This document shows, one piece after another, positions 13,504-26,348 of a DNA stretch of 64,000 bases; positions within the stretch are counted from its first letter, which is position 1, and each line of letters starts with the position of its first letter. The position numbers and the translations under genes were made by a program. Source of the stretch: Isoetes taiwanensis (lineage: Eukaryota; Streptophyta; Lycopodiopsida; Isoetales; Isoetaceae); NCBI GenBank assembly GCA_021234155.1, contig JAJEKV010000027.1, positions 3,780,623-3,844,622 of the forward strand, written 5' to 3'. The notes below the pieces were generated by a model that saw only the letters and a program-made list of their open reading frames with translations, ran no database searches and was not told the DNA's origin.

Positions 13504-14290
13504 TTGCAAATGCATGCGGGTTTTCCTGCCCAGTTTGTGGTTGAGTTCATTAAGTATGTCAGTAATGTGGCATGGCTGCTCATTGGAGATTTCAATATGG
13601 TTGAAATTGAGATAGACAGGCATAGTAGGGGATCACAGGTGGTTCAGGGATTTGAGCGGGGGCAATGGCATTGTGGCCTTGTGGAGATCGAGGGTGATCA
13701 AACCTTCACATGGTGCAATGGATGGACAGGCAATGGAAGAGCTTACGCCTAACATGATCGTGGCTATTATAATGCAATAGCTGTTGATTTTCTTCAGTTG
13801 TAGAGAACTAATTTGTTGGATAGTGGAGTGTCGGATCATAATCCACAATGGTTCTCTACTGGACAACCTCTATGGCGAAGAGCTATAAAAACTTACTTCA
13901 AGCTCAATACTAAAGATTTGAAGGATGGTAGATTCCGCTGCCGGGTTGTATGAATGCATGGTCTCATGAGATTCTCTACCATTAGTGGTGGTATGGGTGG
14001 TGTTCTTTTGCTCTCGGAGGAGACTTTTGTTAAATCCTTTGCAAAGGAAGTGGTGGAATCATGCACAAGTGGTCGAGACTAGAGGCCTTTAATTAAGCAG
14101 GTTGTATGGGGAGTTACAGTGTAAGCATTCTTGTCCCTTCTTACGCTATTAGAGAGAAAGCAATCTTGAGAGAGATTAAAGCCATTGGGAGCGACTCATA
14201 TGAATCAAGCGGATAAAATTTTGGTGGAATGATTTAGATCTAAGTGATAGATGCTCTCACTTCTTTTAGGGCTGGTAAGAGGAAAAAGTA
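13504..14290 (+). pseudogene. Decayed LINE endonuclease fragment
   Basis: The 5' part reads as an APE-type endonuclease of an L1-like non-LTR retrotransposon: WLLIGDFNMVE (about 13,575-13,610), then FTWCNGW with following Gly and Ala residues near 13,705-13,745. After a frame break comes the signature SDHNP at about 13,832-13,846. The region between these blocks has the usual spacing of the endonuclease domain. Several stops and frameshifts follow, so the copy is dead, and the reverse transcriptase that should follow is missing. It abuts the LTR of the old gypsy element to its right and is unrelated in orientation to the large LINE at 17,752-24,540. Confidence 0.75.
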
Positions 14291-14314
14291 TGATGGCCTC
14301 TGATAACTCCCTTA

Positions 14315-15442
14315 TTTTACTGATAGTTCATAGTGTTACGATCATTTGAATTGAAGCGGTCGGGGAGGATATGCAATCTGCAATCTTGTCGAGTCCACCC
14401 CATTATATGAAATTTGAGTAGAGTGCACACCTGGGATTGGAACATCACCATCAATGACTTACATCATGGGTTGCATATTCCCGGTCAGATGGTAGGGAGG
14501 GGATCCTCCCATTAGGGGAGACCCATGCCAGGCGAACTAGAGAGCCCTTTGCTGGAGTCTCGGCTTGAACTCACTGGGAAGTGATGCCATCACCTAGGAG
14601 GTGTGAGGTCTATACACTGCTCAGCGCAATGGCAAACTATCAGACCTAGCCCACAATGTTCCCTGGCCGTCACTACTTATCAGAGGGATCAACTCCAGTT
14701 GGATAAGTCTCCCTTAATGCTTGATTTGACCCGCCACCCATAGCGGTGAGGCTTCTACATACCTGAGCGCATTTCATGTGCTACGGAAGTAATTTTATGG
14801 GCATCATTTACAAAGGCTCTGGATCTCTACCCCCTTCCCAATACACAAGAGGTGCGCACAGAGATAAATCATCATCATCCATAAGAACTTGAAACACAAT
14901 AGCTTTTAATCTATCTACCTAAACATATAAGGTTAGGCTGGATTAGATTAGGGGCCAGAATCTGTGAATCTAAGTGCCTTTAAGACTTAGAAAAAGATGC
15001 AAGCTTCGGATCAATGCGGTCAGCGGGATTGCATGTTAGATCGATCAAATACCAGATCCTTGGCTTGCTCCCAATCCTCGAATGATGTCTACACTCTCTG
15101 GTCGGATCTGGATGATCAAGGCTTCACGATTTGCTTGGAAAAGTGAGCTTCATTGGCGCTGATAGGTCAGAATCAATTTGATGCAGGTGTAATGTGAGCT
15201 CTGGAGGCCATAATTTGAAAGGAACACTTTTAGGGTTCCAGACTCCTTTTATCATGACGCTTTAGGGTTGGCATCTAAAGGGTCATTTAGGGTTATTGCC
15301 ACGTGGCGATAGTTGTGAAGCATATATTATGAGAAACCAATGGTCATGTTTGAGGTAAAGGTTCTATCTGATTTACGTGTACATATACGATGACATAGCA
15401 TTATAATATATATTCACATGGTATATTATCTTTGGCGTCACA
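14315..15442 (-). repeat. Probable 3' LTR of the decayed gypsy element
   Basis: The right end reads GGCGTCACA, the same terminal bases as the LTR of the complete copy (ACGTCACA), and is followed at once by a pyrimidine run. The left edge is set by the first TG after the LINE fragment and is uncertain by tens of bases. No second copy is in the window, so the identification rests on the end sequence and context. Confidence 0.5.
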
Positions 15443-15455
15443 TTCTCCCTACCTT
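15443..15455 (-). other. Polypurine tract of the decayed gypsy element
   Basis: TTCTCCCTACCTT on the plus strand is a polypurine run in element orientation directly upstream of the LTR. It matches the position and composition of the tract at 48,926-48,938. Confidence 0.55.
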
Positions 15456-16199
15456 GAGTTGATGCTGCTCAAGCGGCATCATGTGTCTTCAACTTTGTGG
15501 GAATACGCATGATCACAGCCGGTTATTTGATGGTACAATTTAACTAGGAATAACTATTATATTTTTGATCATTTTAATATCAAGTTTTACAAAATTATAG
15601 CAAAGGGATTAACTACACCTGGCTTTTATTATGTCCTTGAAATATAGCGATCTACAACATATGGACCCTTTTTGTTTGCTTATAGCATGCTATAGAGGTC
15701 ATGTCAAACATAATCTTCCCTTAATGCGACGCTCTTGCTATTGTTTTTCTTTTTTTCGTTCTATTGAGGGTGCACACTACATTGCTATATTTCATTTTTA
15801 TATATAAAGGTTGGTTATTAAGGAACCACCCATTTAATTACATTTAATTAACTAAATGAATGCAAAAGCATTGGTAATGGGAGGCATTATTAGGAAGAGG
15901 ATAGTGGCGATGGAGACAAAGCGTCTATCATGTGTCTAAATGATTTCTAATGCCTACACCTTTTTGTCATCCCTTGGTGTGGAGGGATGGCTTCTTCCTG
16001 CGTAATGGCCATAGATTGAGACGCTTTCCTATCATGCATGATTTCATGATATACTTATCTCTCAAGGTTGTCTATTCCGTCTCATGGGAGAGTAGACTTT
16101 TAGTCTACAACTTCCACTCACCTATTGGTTGGGGTGTCGACTATTTACGTACCAATTGGTCTTTGCATTGCTCCATAGAATTGTAGATGCTGCTTCTTA

Positions 16200-17420
16200 G
16201 ATCACGATTGTAGTACCACACATTCGTCTTCCTTGAATAAGTGCATCCATTTGACTAGGTATTGGAGAAATGCGTGACCTTCTTGTTTTTCAACTTGTAG
16301 GATGCATTGGGACTTAGGGAACAATCTCTAGTTGTCATCCGTCATTTCGGTAATCTTGGAGTGTCGATGATTCCTCTAGATTAGGAATGTGTGTCTCTTT
16401 AGAAGACTTAAGTGGAAAACTTTGTGGATTTTCAATTTATAGGATTGGCTACCTACACTTTCAATTATTTTTAAATGGTCTATTATCTTGGGCAAAACCT
16501 CTTTAGAGTTCTCGATGGAGCTTTGCTTGTTTGACTTTATCTTAATGTATTGTCTCCCACACAAAACTCTCTTCGCATTTTGTGCTTATAAGCCATGCTT
16601 TTTACCGGCCTTCTTCTTTGTTGGGAGATAATTTAAAAAACAGCAGGTAGGATATCGACCGGAGGAGACTTTAGACATTTTGGTTGTGCCATGTAGCTGA
16701 GTCAAGCATTAGTAGCTATAATTGATCATGAATAGTGACATTTGAGATGATTCTTCATAGTGATGTTATATACAAACTCCACCAAGTGGATGAATCATCC
16801 ACTTTGATTGCTTGTTCGGATATAGTTTCTCAACATGTCTTTTAATATCTGTTAGTTTGGCTAAATGCGCCCATTGGTTTGAGGATTATGCACGTTGTGC
16901 TTTCGGGGACAATTTTATCTAGATGATGTTGAAGAGATCTTTCCAAAAATCATCTCATGAATTTGAGGGTCACTATCGAGGCGATCTTCCTTGGCATTCC
17001 ACGAATTACGAAAATCTCTTTTTTGAAAGAAGAGGCGATTGTCAGATGCGTGTCGATTGGTTCGACATGGTATGAAGTATTACCATCTTGGACAACTTGT
17101 CAACCACGACCATCAAGCATCTTTTGCTCTTTTGTGTGTTGCGGGAAGTCCTCTTATGAAGTCCATGCTTATAAGCCTCCCATTTTGGCATTTGGGGTTG
17201 CTAGAGGTTCCTGGCGCTCTGGTATTCAAAATTTGTTCTCCTTTGTTTGTTGGCACTGGTGGCACTTTCGTGGATGTATATGGCTGTCTGCTTCTTCATA
17301 CCGAACCCGATGTAGCTACTTCTTATCTTGAAGTAGGTTTCATGAATCCCACATGGCGGCTATTGGGCTATTGTGCGTGTCATGGAGGATCAACTTTCCT
17401 AACTCGGATGACGCTCACGG
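16200..17420 (-). pseudogene. gypsy pol fragment (integrase C-terminus, chromodomain)
   Basis: The minus-strand residues at 16,376-16,500 keep the block LKIHKVFHLSLLKRHT, which matches LKIHKVLHVSLLKQHT in the complete copy (integrase GPY/F region). The stretch 16,200-16,330 aligns in position with the chromodomain, and 17,040-17,420 with the integrase core and zinc-binding part (the antisense reading there parallels that of 50,580-50,880). Stops and frameshifts are frequent. Beyond 17,420 the similarity is lost. It is a dead relative of the Pol encoded at 49,545-52,011. Confidence 0.75.
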
Positions 17421-17751
17421 CGCCAAAATTTATTTTATGATAGAGAGGTTACCTTCTTTTGAAGTGTTTGAAGGTCTCCTTTCTTTATGTTCTTGCGCTT
17501 TTGAAACTTTCCCCTTTTTTTTTTCTCTTTATTAGGAACAAACATATAGCTAAAGGTTTTACTTTTCTTGACCAAGAACTACCTATGGAACTTACTAGCT
17601 ACTTCTAACATTAGCCATTAATATGCATATATGGCTTATTATTATAAACTTTTATACACTTAAAAAAAATAGCGTTAAAAGTTAATGGTGTACTATTAAA
17701 ACTACTTTGTTTATACAATGCTAGTCGAGGGTTTGAGAATGCAAAGCAATA

Positions 17752-17779
17752 TAGAATAGAATAGAATAGAATAGAATAC
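17752..17779 (-). repeat. Pentanucleotide 3' tail of the LINE
   Basis: About five AGAAT units on the plus strand, that is ATTCT repeats in element orientation. The same repeat ends the LINE fragment at 61,098-61,118, and both are followed inward by a TTAA(T/C)GTCC start of the 3' UTR. Confidence 0.85.
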
Positions 17780-17960
17780 ATTAATGTCCCTTGTGCGCGA
17801 GGGCCACGGACTTATGGCATGGTAGAGCTCCTAAAAAGGGGTGCTACCTGCTTTTATCCTTATTTGTTATGATGTGGCAACACTACGGTGACTTTTTCTT
17901 GTACGGCATCGAAGCTTTTACACCTGCGGCCGTGGCGTGCGGTGATGCGTCGTTATCCAA

Positions 17961-18194
17961 TCAGCTTTTAGCGGAGCAATTTGTACATGGGGTTTTGACC
18001 CGTTTTTGCGGATCATAATGCGAACCCTCTTTCAGCATGTACTTCTCTATATGCGACCGGCATTCTCGAATACGCATCGCCGTCACCGAAGCGATTACGT
18101 TGTCGTCATCAGAATGTAGACCGGTGCCCCCCCATCTTATACTTCTATATTTGTCCTGCGATGTCGCAAAGGTAAATGAGGCGTCGTTAATCAT
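17961..18194 (-). pseudogene. LINE ORF2 C-terminal region remnant
   Basis: This 77-residue frame contains IASVTAMRIRECRSHIEKY followed by a CTNC pair. It aligns with IASIRTGSHRLRIETGRW followed by CACC in the 184-residue fragment at 61,273-61,827. Such basic Cys-containing ends are typical of non-LTR element ORF2. Confidence 0.65.
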
Positions 18195-19109
18195 GTGATT
18201 CTCCTCCTCTATTCTCCCATCGTCCCGCGAGATTACGCATATCTGTCACTCCTTATGCATCCCTCTCCACTGTCTTTGATTCTTAAATCATGACTCATCA
18301 CGAATCTGGCGATAATATATTACATTTTCCCGATATATTTATCATTACATCACGGTGTCTATTCGCGATACGGATTGAAAACTTACATGAGCGAGCGTCT
18401 TGGGACTTTGTGTGTGTCTTCTTGACCAGCTCTTGGCTCTATCTGCCCATTCCTCATTCCACGCCCTTCTTCAATTAGGTCACTCAAATTTAATCCCATC
18501 TCTACGGTCCAAATTGCCACATCTTTAAACCACATCCACTTCACGTGAGGATGTGTGAAGTTTTCTTGGTCGGTAGTGCAATACTAGGCAGTTTTCCTTG
18601 AATGTCTCTTTTGCATTGTCCTTGTCCGAGGTACCTTGTGGTTCTCCATGCTCTCTCACCTCCATTGGTTTTGCCACTGTTTAGAGGATCATGATTGTTA
18701 GTGGCGTATTTGTCCTTGCCACTGAATTCTGGCCATTGCCATTGCACAAATTCCTTCACACTTTTCCCAATTTACTGTCTGCATTAGGCGGCCCCATAGC
18801 CACACTTTAGGTATAACTAGCGGTGGCTACCTGCTTGCATTGAATAAAACATTTGATGTCGATCAATTATTCTACTTACATTACAAAAATTCTTCATGTT
18901 GAAGTAACTCCTATAGGTGATTGGAACACGGCGTCGGCTCCTTTGGCCCATTTCCACTGTACCATGGGCATACCTAGATATCACGTATTGCGTTGCTTCC
19001 TCAATGTCGCTTTCCTTATATCTGAAGGGTCTATGCCTATTCATACATGACCAAAAGATGACTATCTTGAACTTTGCGAATTCACAGTGGATCTGTTTCT
19101 TCACCAATT

Positions 19110-19330
19110 GTTCTAGAATTTTTAGCCCGATCTGTGCATCCTTTGTTTTGTAGCCACATCATACTTAGATCATCAACATATAGCATTGGCACCTTCGTGT
19201 CTCTAGTGTGGGGGCATATTAAGGTCCCCTTGTTGTTACGCTTTATGTATCACGCAGAAAGCATCTGTGTATATTCAAGCGAGTTGGGGATAGCAGGCCG
19301 TGCTATTTTGCTCTGTGTCTGATTATAGAA
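19110..19330 (-). pseudogene. LINE reverse transcriptase remnant with YVDDL
   Basis: The minus strand encodes VPMLYVDDLSMMW at about 19,154-19,192, the metal-binding Y-x-D-D box of reverse transcriptases. About 35 residues before it lies a remnant of the SLEYTQ/YIKR region, the usual spacing for the preceding palm motif. Stops occur within 50 codons on either side. RNase H-type residues were not identified. Confidence 0.7.
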
Positions 19331-20779
19331 TTTGTCCTTCTGTTCCATCTTAGCATATACCTTATGGTATAATCTTGCCTGTCGACCCTACCATATTTAT
19401 TGGGGCTTGCATGTCTATCAATCTTTTAATAGCTTCTCCCTCGGGCTGTAGCCGAATGTTTTAGAAATCACAAAGCGGCCGGATGATCTTCCTTCCTTGT
19501 GCTGTTACGTTCTGCAAATAACTCTCGAGAAGAGTCGCCGGGGCGGTCGGTGGATTTGGTGGTAGGCACAGATCCACCTTGCCCTTGTGCTCCTGCATGT
19601 TTCAACTATGCCCATTCCTTTAATTTATTTATCTAGTACTTTTCAGAAGCCATTTTGCGAAAATGGGCTCCACAAATATAGATCCTATAGTTCACTGAAT
19701 CTATGCGCTTCACTTGCGCCCTGTAGGGTATACTCTATTGTATAAACCATATGGAAGCCACTTTGTATGTATGAAATCATTTGAAAATATACGTGAGCAC
19801 ATCTGCCGTTGCATGACACGCCGGCAATTCCGGTCACGAGGCCATATAGATCGGTACTTTATGGTTATACATCTGTTTAGGGCTATCATTACCTCTAGCA
19901 TGTTGGGAACATGGTTTGTCCGTCTGCAATATTGGTAGTGAGAATGCTGGGCGCCCATCTTATACAATTTATCAGGTAATTCTCCCATCCCATTGTTCCA
20001 ATACCACCATCTTGTTCATTCCTTTAGCTTTCATATTATTTGCTCCCTCCCTTACGTTTGAGTCCCCTCCAAAATCGCCGGTACATTTCTTCAACAATCT
20101 TCCATATACCATTAGTCTTTGTACTTGAGGTTATTATCACCGTTTCTTCTTTAGTAATCTTATGTATCATTTTTGCTTTGGTATGTCTCCTTTCCTCTGT
20201 TATGTCCTTTTTGTTTCCTTTTTGCTCTCCTGCACTTGTCACATTAAACTACCATCTTGATGTTAAGATACTTTCCTGTTCTTTCTGGTTTTGATCCTTT
20301 TCCCCAAGCTTTGCTACTCTTTTTTCATGATATGGTAGGGTCGTAGCATTTGTGTTTTCCCCCAATCCGGTACCACCATTTCCTCCCACTGTGTGTGTAT
20401 GGATATGCTCTGCGTATTTCTCACAGGAATTGGATCCTCACTCATCTTTCTTATCCTCCTTTTCTTCTGTGCTATCAATACGTAGTGTGTCATTGATTGT
20501 TAACTTGATCGGTCTATGACTTTCTCTTTTCGGTCGGCCATTCACAGCAGCATTAGTCCTTCTATCCTTCCTATTGCTTGAGTAATTCCAAGATTATAAT
20601 CACACTATGCTCTTACCATATGCATTACGGCATAAAACGATCTCATTTCTTTATTGATTAAGCTATGATATTTCATTGCCGTCGCAGAACTTCCGGCTGA
20701 TAATTCACCTCTAGCATTAGCCTCATATCCTGCAATATCTCTACGCCATTCCACCGTGCTCTTGCCGTTAATGCGTTGT

Positions 20780-21110
20780 CGTGCCTTCTCCTCTATTTGT
20801 GTGCTTTAGCATTCCTTTTAAATGCAGTTACGGCATTTAAGTCTCCTACTAGTATCATTAGTCCACATTCTTTACATTTCATTATATTTTCCCTAAGTCC
20901 GGCAATTCCTAGCTTACTCATTTGGCGGATAATATATGATGCTCGAAATACTTCTTGTTTTGTTTTCAATTTGGATGTTCAGGAACCATATGTCTTTGCA
21001 TTGATATCTGAATGTAACATACATGCCTTGTGCTTATCTTATTCTTTTGCCATAACATGCGGGGCTTTGCACTTTACCTCTATCTTGAAATCCTTGTCTT
21101 TCCGGCCGCA
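20780..21110 (-). pseudogene. LINE endonuclease remnant
   Basis: The minus strand encodes LILVGDLNAV at 20,821-20,850, the G-D-x-N-A box of APE-type endonucleases, preceded by NIQIENKTRSIS and YYPPNE in a neighbouring frame, which matches the strand before that box. Frames are broken by several indels. Confidence 0.65.
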
Positions 21111-22843
21111 TTGAATCAAATTTGGTATCCTTCTTCCTCACGGCTTGGCTTTTGGCGTTATGCTCTCATGTTTACGCCAAGCATATTATGTATGCGCTGG
21201 CCGTGGGCACCTTCTAGTCTTTCTCCATCATCCCGCGGGTATCAGGAATGGGTTTGTTGCCGCTAATACCAGCTGCAATCTTTTCCCCAGGAGTTTAGCA
21301 TACTTCAGGGGATCTCCGTGTTACTACGTACCATTACTTTGTTCTATTGGTCTTCCTCACGTGCTGGCCGGGTTTGGCCCCGAACCCTGTTTGTATTTGT
21401 TAGGTCTTACGCTCCCCGCTTAGTTTCTTCTGTTACTACGTTACGGTTCCCTTCTACTTACGTGGTAAGCCCTCGGTCTCCCCACATGTCTGCTCTCCGG
21501 CCCTGTTGTAGGGGTGTATGTTTTCTTTTACTGTTTGGGCGTTTTGCTGTCCCACCGCATCCCCCAACACAATACTGTTCTTGCGGTTGGGTAAAGCTTG
21601 TTCCTACTCTCTTGTGGAGTAGACCTTGCCATTCTTGACCCCGCTGTATCCTGCTTGGTTCGGCTCCACGGCTTTGGCTAATTCCTGTGTAGCCCTTGTG
21701 GCTGCATCACCGTTAAGATTTCGTACTTTGATTCCGACTCTCAATCGCGGATCCCATCCGCGGATTCTTTCTTTGTTTTGCCATGTCTCTCGGTGCATGG
21801 AGTTTTATATGCCTCGATCTCCCCTCCCTTGACTTTACGGTAGAGCCTTGTGATGGCGGCTCTGTGTTCGCCGAACACTTTATCTCTCTACTGCCTGCGA
21901 TGCTGATATATATCTCGGTAGGTCTCTCCGCTATCCCAGGTAGCCTAACATCATGCTTAATTTTACTTTTGCTCCTCATATTCAAAACTAAATGTGGCTT
22001 TATCTATCAAATGACTCTCTCCCATGCATCATTTCAACGTTTCTCTAATTCAACCAACCTTTCACCCGAGGATCTTTGCTTTCTCCTCTTGATCTCGTTC
22101 GTGCTTATTTTGCATTTCCTCGTTAGTCATTTCTCCCACCCCTCCTTTACTCTCCGTCATGCTAAGCGATGATTGATTTGTTCTTCGTACGTTTCATGGT
22201 AGTTGAGTGCATCCAAGTTAGGGATCTTTGATTCTAGCGCTTGTCCATCATTAACTAGGGAAATCCTTAAGGTCTGTTGACTCACTGGCGGCTCTTGCGC
22301 ATCCGGCTCTCCTCTTGGCGCTCTTTGTTGGTGAAATCTTGCTTCGGCCACATAGCTCTTGTTTGCAAGCTGCGTGGTGACTTTTGGAAGCGTCTTGGCT
22401 CGTACTGAGCTCTCTCTTGTAAGGTAGTGGTGGGTACCTCCTTAGGAGCTATATATCTCCTTTCTTACTTGGGTATTTTTTAAAGTGGGGTTTTAATTCA
22501 GAGCCTAAAATACGTATTATAGTCTCTTTTTATTGTTATTTAAAATGCTTTAGTTTTGTTGGCGAGGTTGATCACCCCGAGGGGCGATTAGTTTGGTAGC
22601 TTCACGCCTGTATTGATTATGTATTTCACATTATGGTATTCGTTCTTTCCGTATACGTATACGTATCTCCGTATTTACATGTTCTGTAGCTACCGCATTT
22701 ACATACATGCATACTTTTGGTGATACGGAACCATTTGGGGGAGCGTGTCCCGTATCACGATCTATATGAGGGGGTTAAACCCCTCCAGTCCATAGATGCG
22801 CCCCCCTTCGCCAACGCGATGTCGGCAATTTGCGACACACTGA

Positions 22844-23186
22844 GTGTTCTTCATACCCGCTACCAGTCATATTTGGTACCGAATGTGCCGAGTTTTAGTG
22901 GTCGGTTACGGTTGGTAGATGCAGCCCTGCGCTATCTACGGTATGCGGCGGAGGCTTAGCCTCTCTGTCCCGTAACGCACGTCCACCTTTTACTGCGTAA
23001 TGCGATAAAACCGACAGCGAGGTATTCTTCATACCCCACGCCAAAAGTCATATCTTTGTTCTCCCAAATGTTAGCGAGAGTTTTTAGTGGTCGGGGTTGC
23101 AGGTTGGTGGGTCTAGCCCTACGCTATCTGGTATGCGAGGCTTATACTCTACGTCGTAACTTGCCCCGTCGCCTTTTACTGCAGTT
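22844..23186. repeat. Tandem duplication, ~177 bp unit, within LINE zone
   Basis: Unit one (22,844-23,020) and unit two (23,021-23,186) share TTCTTCATACCC at the start, then TTTTTAGTGGTCGG and CTACGCTATCT, and end in CCTTTTACTGC. The copies differ by numerous small indels. The duplicated block sits between the ORF1-like and endonuclease zones of the LINE. Confidence 0.8.
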
Positions 23187-23899
23187 CTTTTGTTCTTTGT
23201 CTTGTACCTTCCTTTGGTCCGCCTTTTCTGAGGCTTGTGCAGCATAGCATATAGTATCCTTGTCCTTAAGCTTATCATCTCACCTTTCATCCTATATTTT
23301 CACGAAGCCCGACATGTTGCGCCCACCCTTTTTGTTACGATTCGATCTTTTACGTCATGGTCCATTTTCTAATTTTGCCACATGATTGTTGGATTACGGT
23401 GTATTTCAAATAGAGTACAAGGATATCCATAATTCCCCAACCATTGTCATGGAACATAATGTTTTATACTATAATCCAATTTATCATGCAGCGGGCATTT
23501 AGGGTTATATAATGAAGCTAATTCACCCGGTGACAATCATAAATTCCGATTTACTATTAGAAAAAGTTCTCCAAAAGCTGTCATACAATCATGTACCTTA
23601 TATTTAGGACCATTAGAAACAAGCACAGGAACTGGTATTTCTTTATCTAAGCGTCATATTGACCCGATGCATTTTATTCTGATTAATCCATCTTTAATAA
23701 TTGGCAGGGGATCATATGAATCATACTCTAAAGAGAGGTTGATTCAAGAGGAAAATGAGAAACAAACAAAAAACAAAAAGCGGTAGAAAACAAAACAAAA
23801 AGAAACAAAAAGAACGCAAGATTTCGCCCTAAACACCTCCGGACCTCTTCCACTTTTCCCTTCATTACGCCTTTCCCTCAATGCTTTATAAGCTTGGAT

Positions 23900-24500
23900 C
23901 TACTTCTTTTGCTCCTTTTCGTTGATGACCCAATGTTCTTGACCTTTTCGGAGTTCCTAGGCAAAAACGGCAGAAATCCGGGTTCTTCTCCGCAGTAGAT
24001 GCAGATTTTGCCATGATCACCAAACCAAGATTATAAACGTCTTAAGCGGAGACTTTTGTACCGCTGCATGCATTTGAAGCCTATTGAAGGAAACATTGCA
24101 TCACTCTATCTAAATCTTGGCGCGCCTTGTGTGGATTCTTATCAGCCAGGGGAACCCCAAGCACTCCTAAAAGGAAGCCAGAGCTGTATCCGGCATCGCT
24201 TCATCGGCTAGCATGAATGGGCAGCAGGACTAAGCAATGCACGTCCGGCTTATGCGACCCTAAGCCCTTTATACGAAGCGCATAGGCACTGCGGATCATG
24301 AATGCACGAGGATTCAAATCTTCAAGGTCTGGATTATGGCGGAAACGCAGTAGATTGCGGCACTCCGTCTGGGGCGTTTCCACGGCGATTTCCTTTCCAT
24401 CTTCATCTCGGCGATCCTTTTCCTTTATCCATTATGAGCGTAATCTGTTATTTGGTACAGGTTTATTGTTACACACTAAGTCGAACTCGGGGAATTAGAA
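23900..24500 (-). pseudogene. LINE ORF1-like remnant
   Basis: The minus strand contains NPRAFMIRSAYALRIKG in an open stretch at 24,201-24,383, and near 23,960-24,010 a KICIYCGE segment that resembles the start of a zinc knuckle. The position, upstream of the endonuclease in element orientation, fits an L1 ORF1 nucleic-acid-binding protein. Identification is by context plus these short similarities. Confidence 0.4.
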
Positions 24501-24540
24501 AAGGCTGTGAGAAACTTGAGGCGCTGGAATCTTGAGCTTC

Positions 24541-26343
24541 ATATTCACCTTCTTCTTATTATGTCCTTTTAAGGATTCACCGAAATCTGTCACGAATTCG
24601 CTTCTTTATTCGCCCAAAATAGTTTCTTAATTGCTGGTCTTATTAACATCTGTCCTACTAACTTCTTTAGGTATCGTGTATCAGCCACAATACGCTACAT
24701 TGCTACTTATGACATTAAATTGCCATTCCCTCCTAGCTCTACAGCCATAATTATTTCCTCATTACTTCCCCTTCCTCCCGAATTCACGGCACTTGTAATG
24801 ATTACTCGGACCCAATTGTAGTTTATTAATCCCCACATTATAAATTGTGATTCACATATTCTCCACGATAGCCCCCAATTTGCCCGTTACCCCTCCTTTT
24901 TTATGATTCACACATTTATGTAACATTTTAACATTACTTAATATTGCTTTCTAGCCCTTAATGGCTAGGATTTTAAATTGGTGGTGAAATATAATTAGGT
25001 TAATGGTGAGTGGATGTAGAATTAAGTTATATTAAGTTAAATTAGAAATAAATTGAATTGTATACCATCCTCCCCTTAACTTAAAGTTTAATTTACAAAA
25101 TTAATTTAAATTAAATGTAGATAAGTTCTAAGGCTCTATATTTTGGTCAGGAGCTACGTCTGTCCATCTTTTCCTATATTTCCACTGTAATTCCATGGGC
25201 GGCGATTTTCCTTTAAGCCTGCGCCTCTATCCTTCTTGGATCCGCAGTGATACCTTGTTTTGACCATTGCTTTACTTTGTTTCCCCATGATCATATCAAG
25301 ACAGCAGAGATACTCATATCTCGGAGATCAAAATTCTCTTAAAATGCGGTTTGGGTGCAATGTAATAATCCTATAATCTATGATTTGTAATACTGTGTTG
25401 GACTTAGATACTTACGCCGTAGCCGTCTCTGTTGACATAAGCCCATAAGCCCATCGGGTGTAGCCGCTCGCCCATGGTTGACGCCGTCTTTTCTTGATTA
25501 ATAAGCGGAAGGGCCGCTATGAAAGTGATGGGAAGATCTACAAATGATGATAGCAGCGTGCTACTAATTGGTGAGGATATCCCTTTTTCACCTAACTCAT
25601 ATTTAAATGGTTATCACGTGTAAAACACTAGGGGCTATTGGTCGATGGAAATAACAATGCATTATCCGGCCCTATCCTACTACCAATACGTTACAGCTTA
25701 GATGTCGGAAAGTGAGAAGGTCTTTTGTTTGGGGGTTTCAGCAAAATTGCTTGAGGTGGGAGTATGATTCGTCAATGAGACCTAATAGTTGGAATGAAGA
25801 AACTGCTAAATGAAAGTATCGCGAAAATGATACGAGCTATTTGGCGTCAGAGATAAAATGATTTGGGCATATGTATAATCATTGAGGCGTAGTTAATCAA
25901 AAGCGTGGAGCAAGTGACAGCGCTGCAAGCAAAAGCAACAAAAATTATACTAGGCGGATTCGGTAGGGATGGTGAGAATGCTACAATGGATCATAACTCT
26001 TGAGTTCTGAAACACATGCGGATGAGGTATTGTTGAGACCATGGCGACTGTCGGATAGACTAGTACCAAAGTCTTACACATTCTATTTCACGGTTTGATG
26101 GAAGAAGCCACGATGGAAAAGCCAAATAGCAATGCGAGATAGGGAGTTTCTGGGTATTTCTAAAATAAAAATATAAAGTAATACAAGCGGTTTTGCAACA
26201 TGTCACTAACCACATCTCGGATAAGGGACCACAGCAGCCATTTATTGAGTGCCATTGAAAACTTGCATGGTACCAACTATTTCTACGATAGGCTTGAGCT
26301 ACTTAGCGCCATGGCGACCGCCAACACTTCTGGCCGAGGACTT
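24541..26343. other. No gene recognised
   Basis: Sequence between the LINE and the plus-strand gypsy copy. It is AT-rich, especially 24,900-25,130, with no domain or RNA gene that I can support. Confidence 0.5.
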
Positions 26344-26348
26344 GTTTA
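26344..26348. other. Candidate 5-bp target site duplication (left)
   Basis: GTTTA directly precedes the first base of the plus-strand LTR, and the same five bases directly follow the last base of the minus-strand element at 59,952-59,956. A five-base match can occur by chance, but the position on both outer ends is exact. Confidence 0.4.

Larger units (their letters stand above)
14315..17420 (-). mobile_element. Decayed Ty3/gypsy retrotransposon, partial
   Basis: The minus-strand order is a pol fragment (about 17,420 to 16,200), a 3' untranslated stretch, a polypurine tract and an LTR. It resembles the complete gypsy copy at 47,325-59,951 in arrangement and in the junction between LTR and polypurine tract, but sequence divergence is high. 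The 5' LTR, gag, protease and reverse transcriptase are missing, and 17,420-17,750 beyond the pol fragment is unrecognised. This is an older, distinct lineage of the same superfamily. Confidence 0.65.
17752..24540 (-). mobile_element. Decayed L1-like LINE with ATTCT-type tail
   Basis: Read on the minus strand, the element shows an ORF1-like zone (24,500-23,900), an endonuclease zone (about 21,100-20,800), a reverse transcriptase motif (19,163-19,180), a C-terminal cysteine region (18,194-17,961) and a pentanucleotide tail at its 3' end (17,752-17,779). Each block is in the correct order for an L1-type element. Frames are heavily interrupted. The C-terminal region and tail match the younger fragment at 61,098-61,850, so both belong to one family. 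The 5' end is placed only roughly. Confidence 0.75.
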
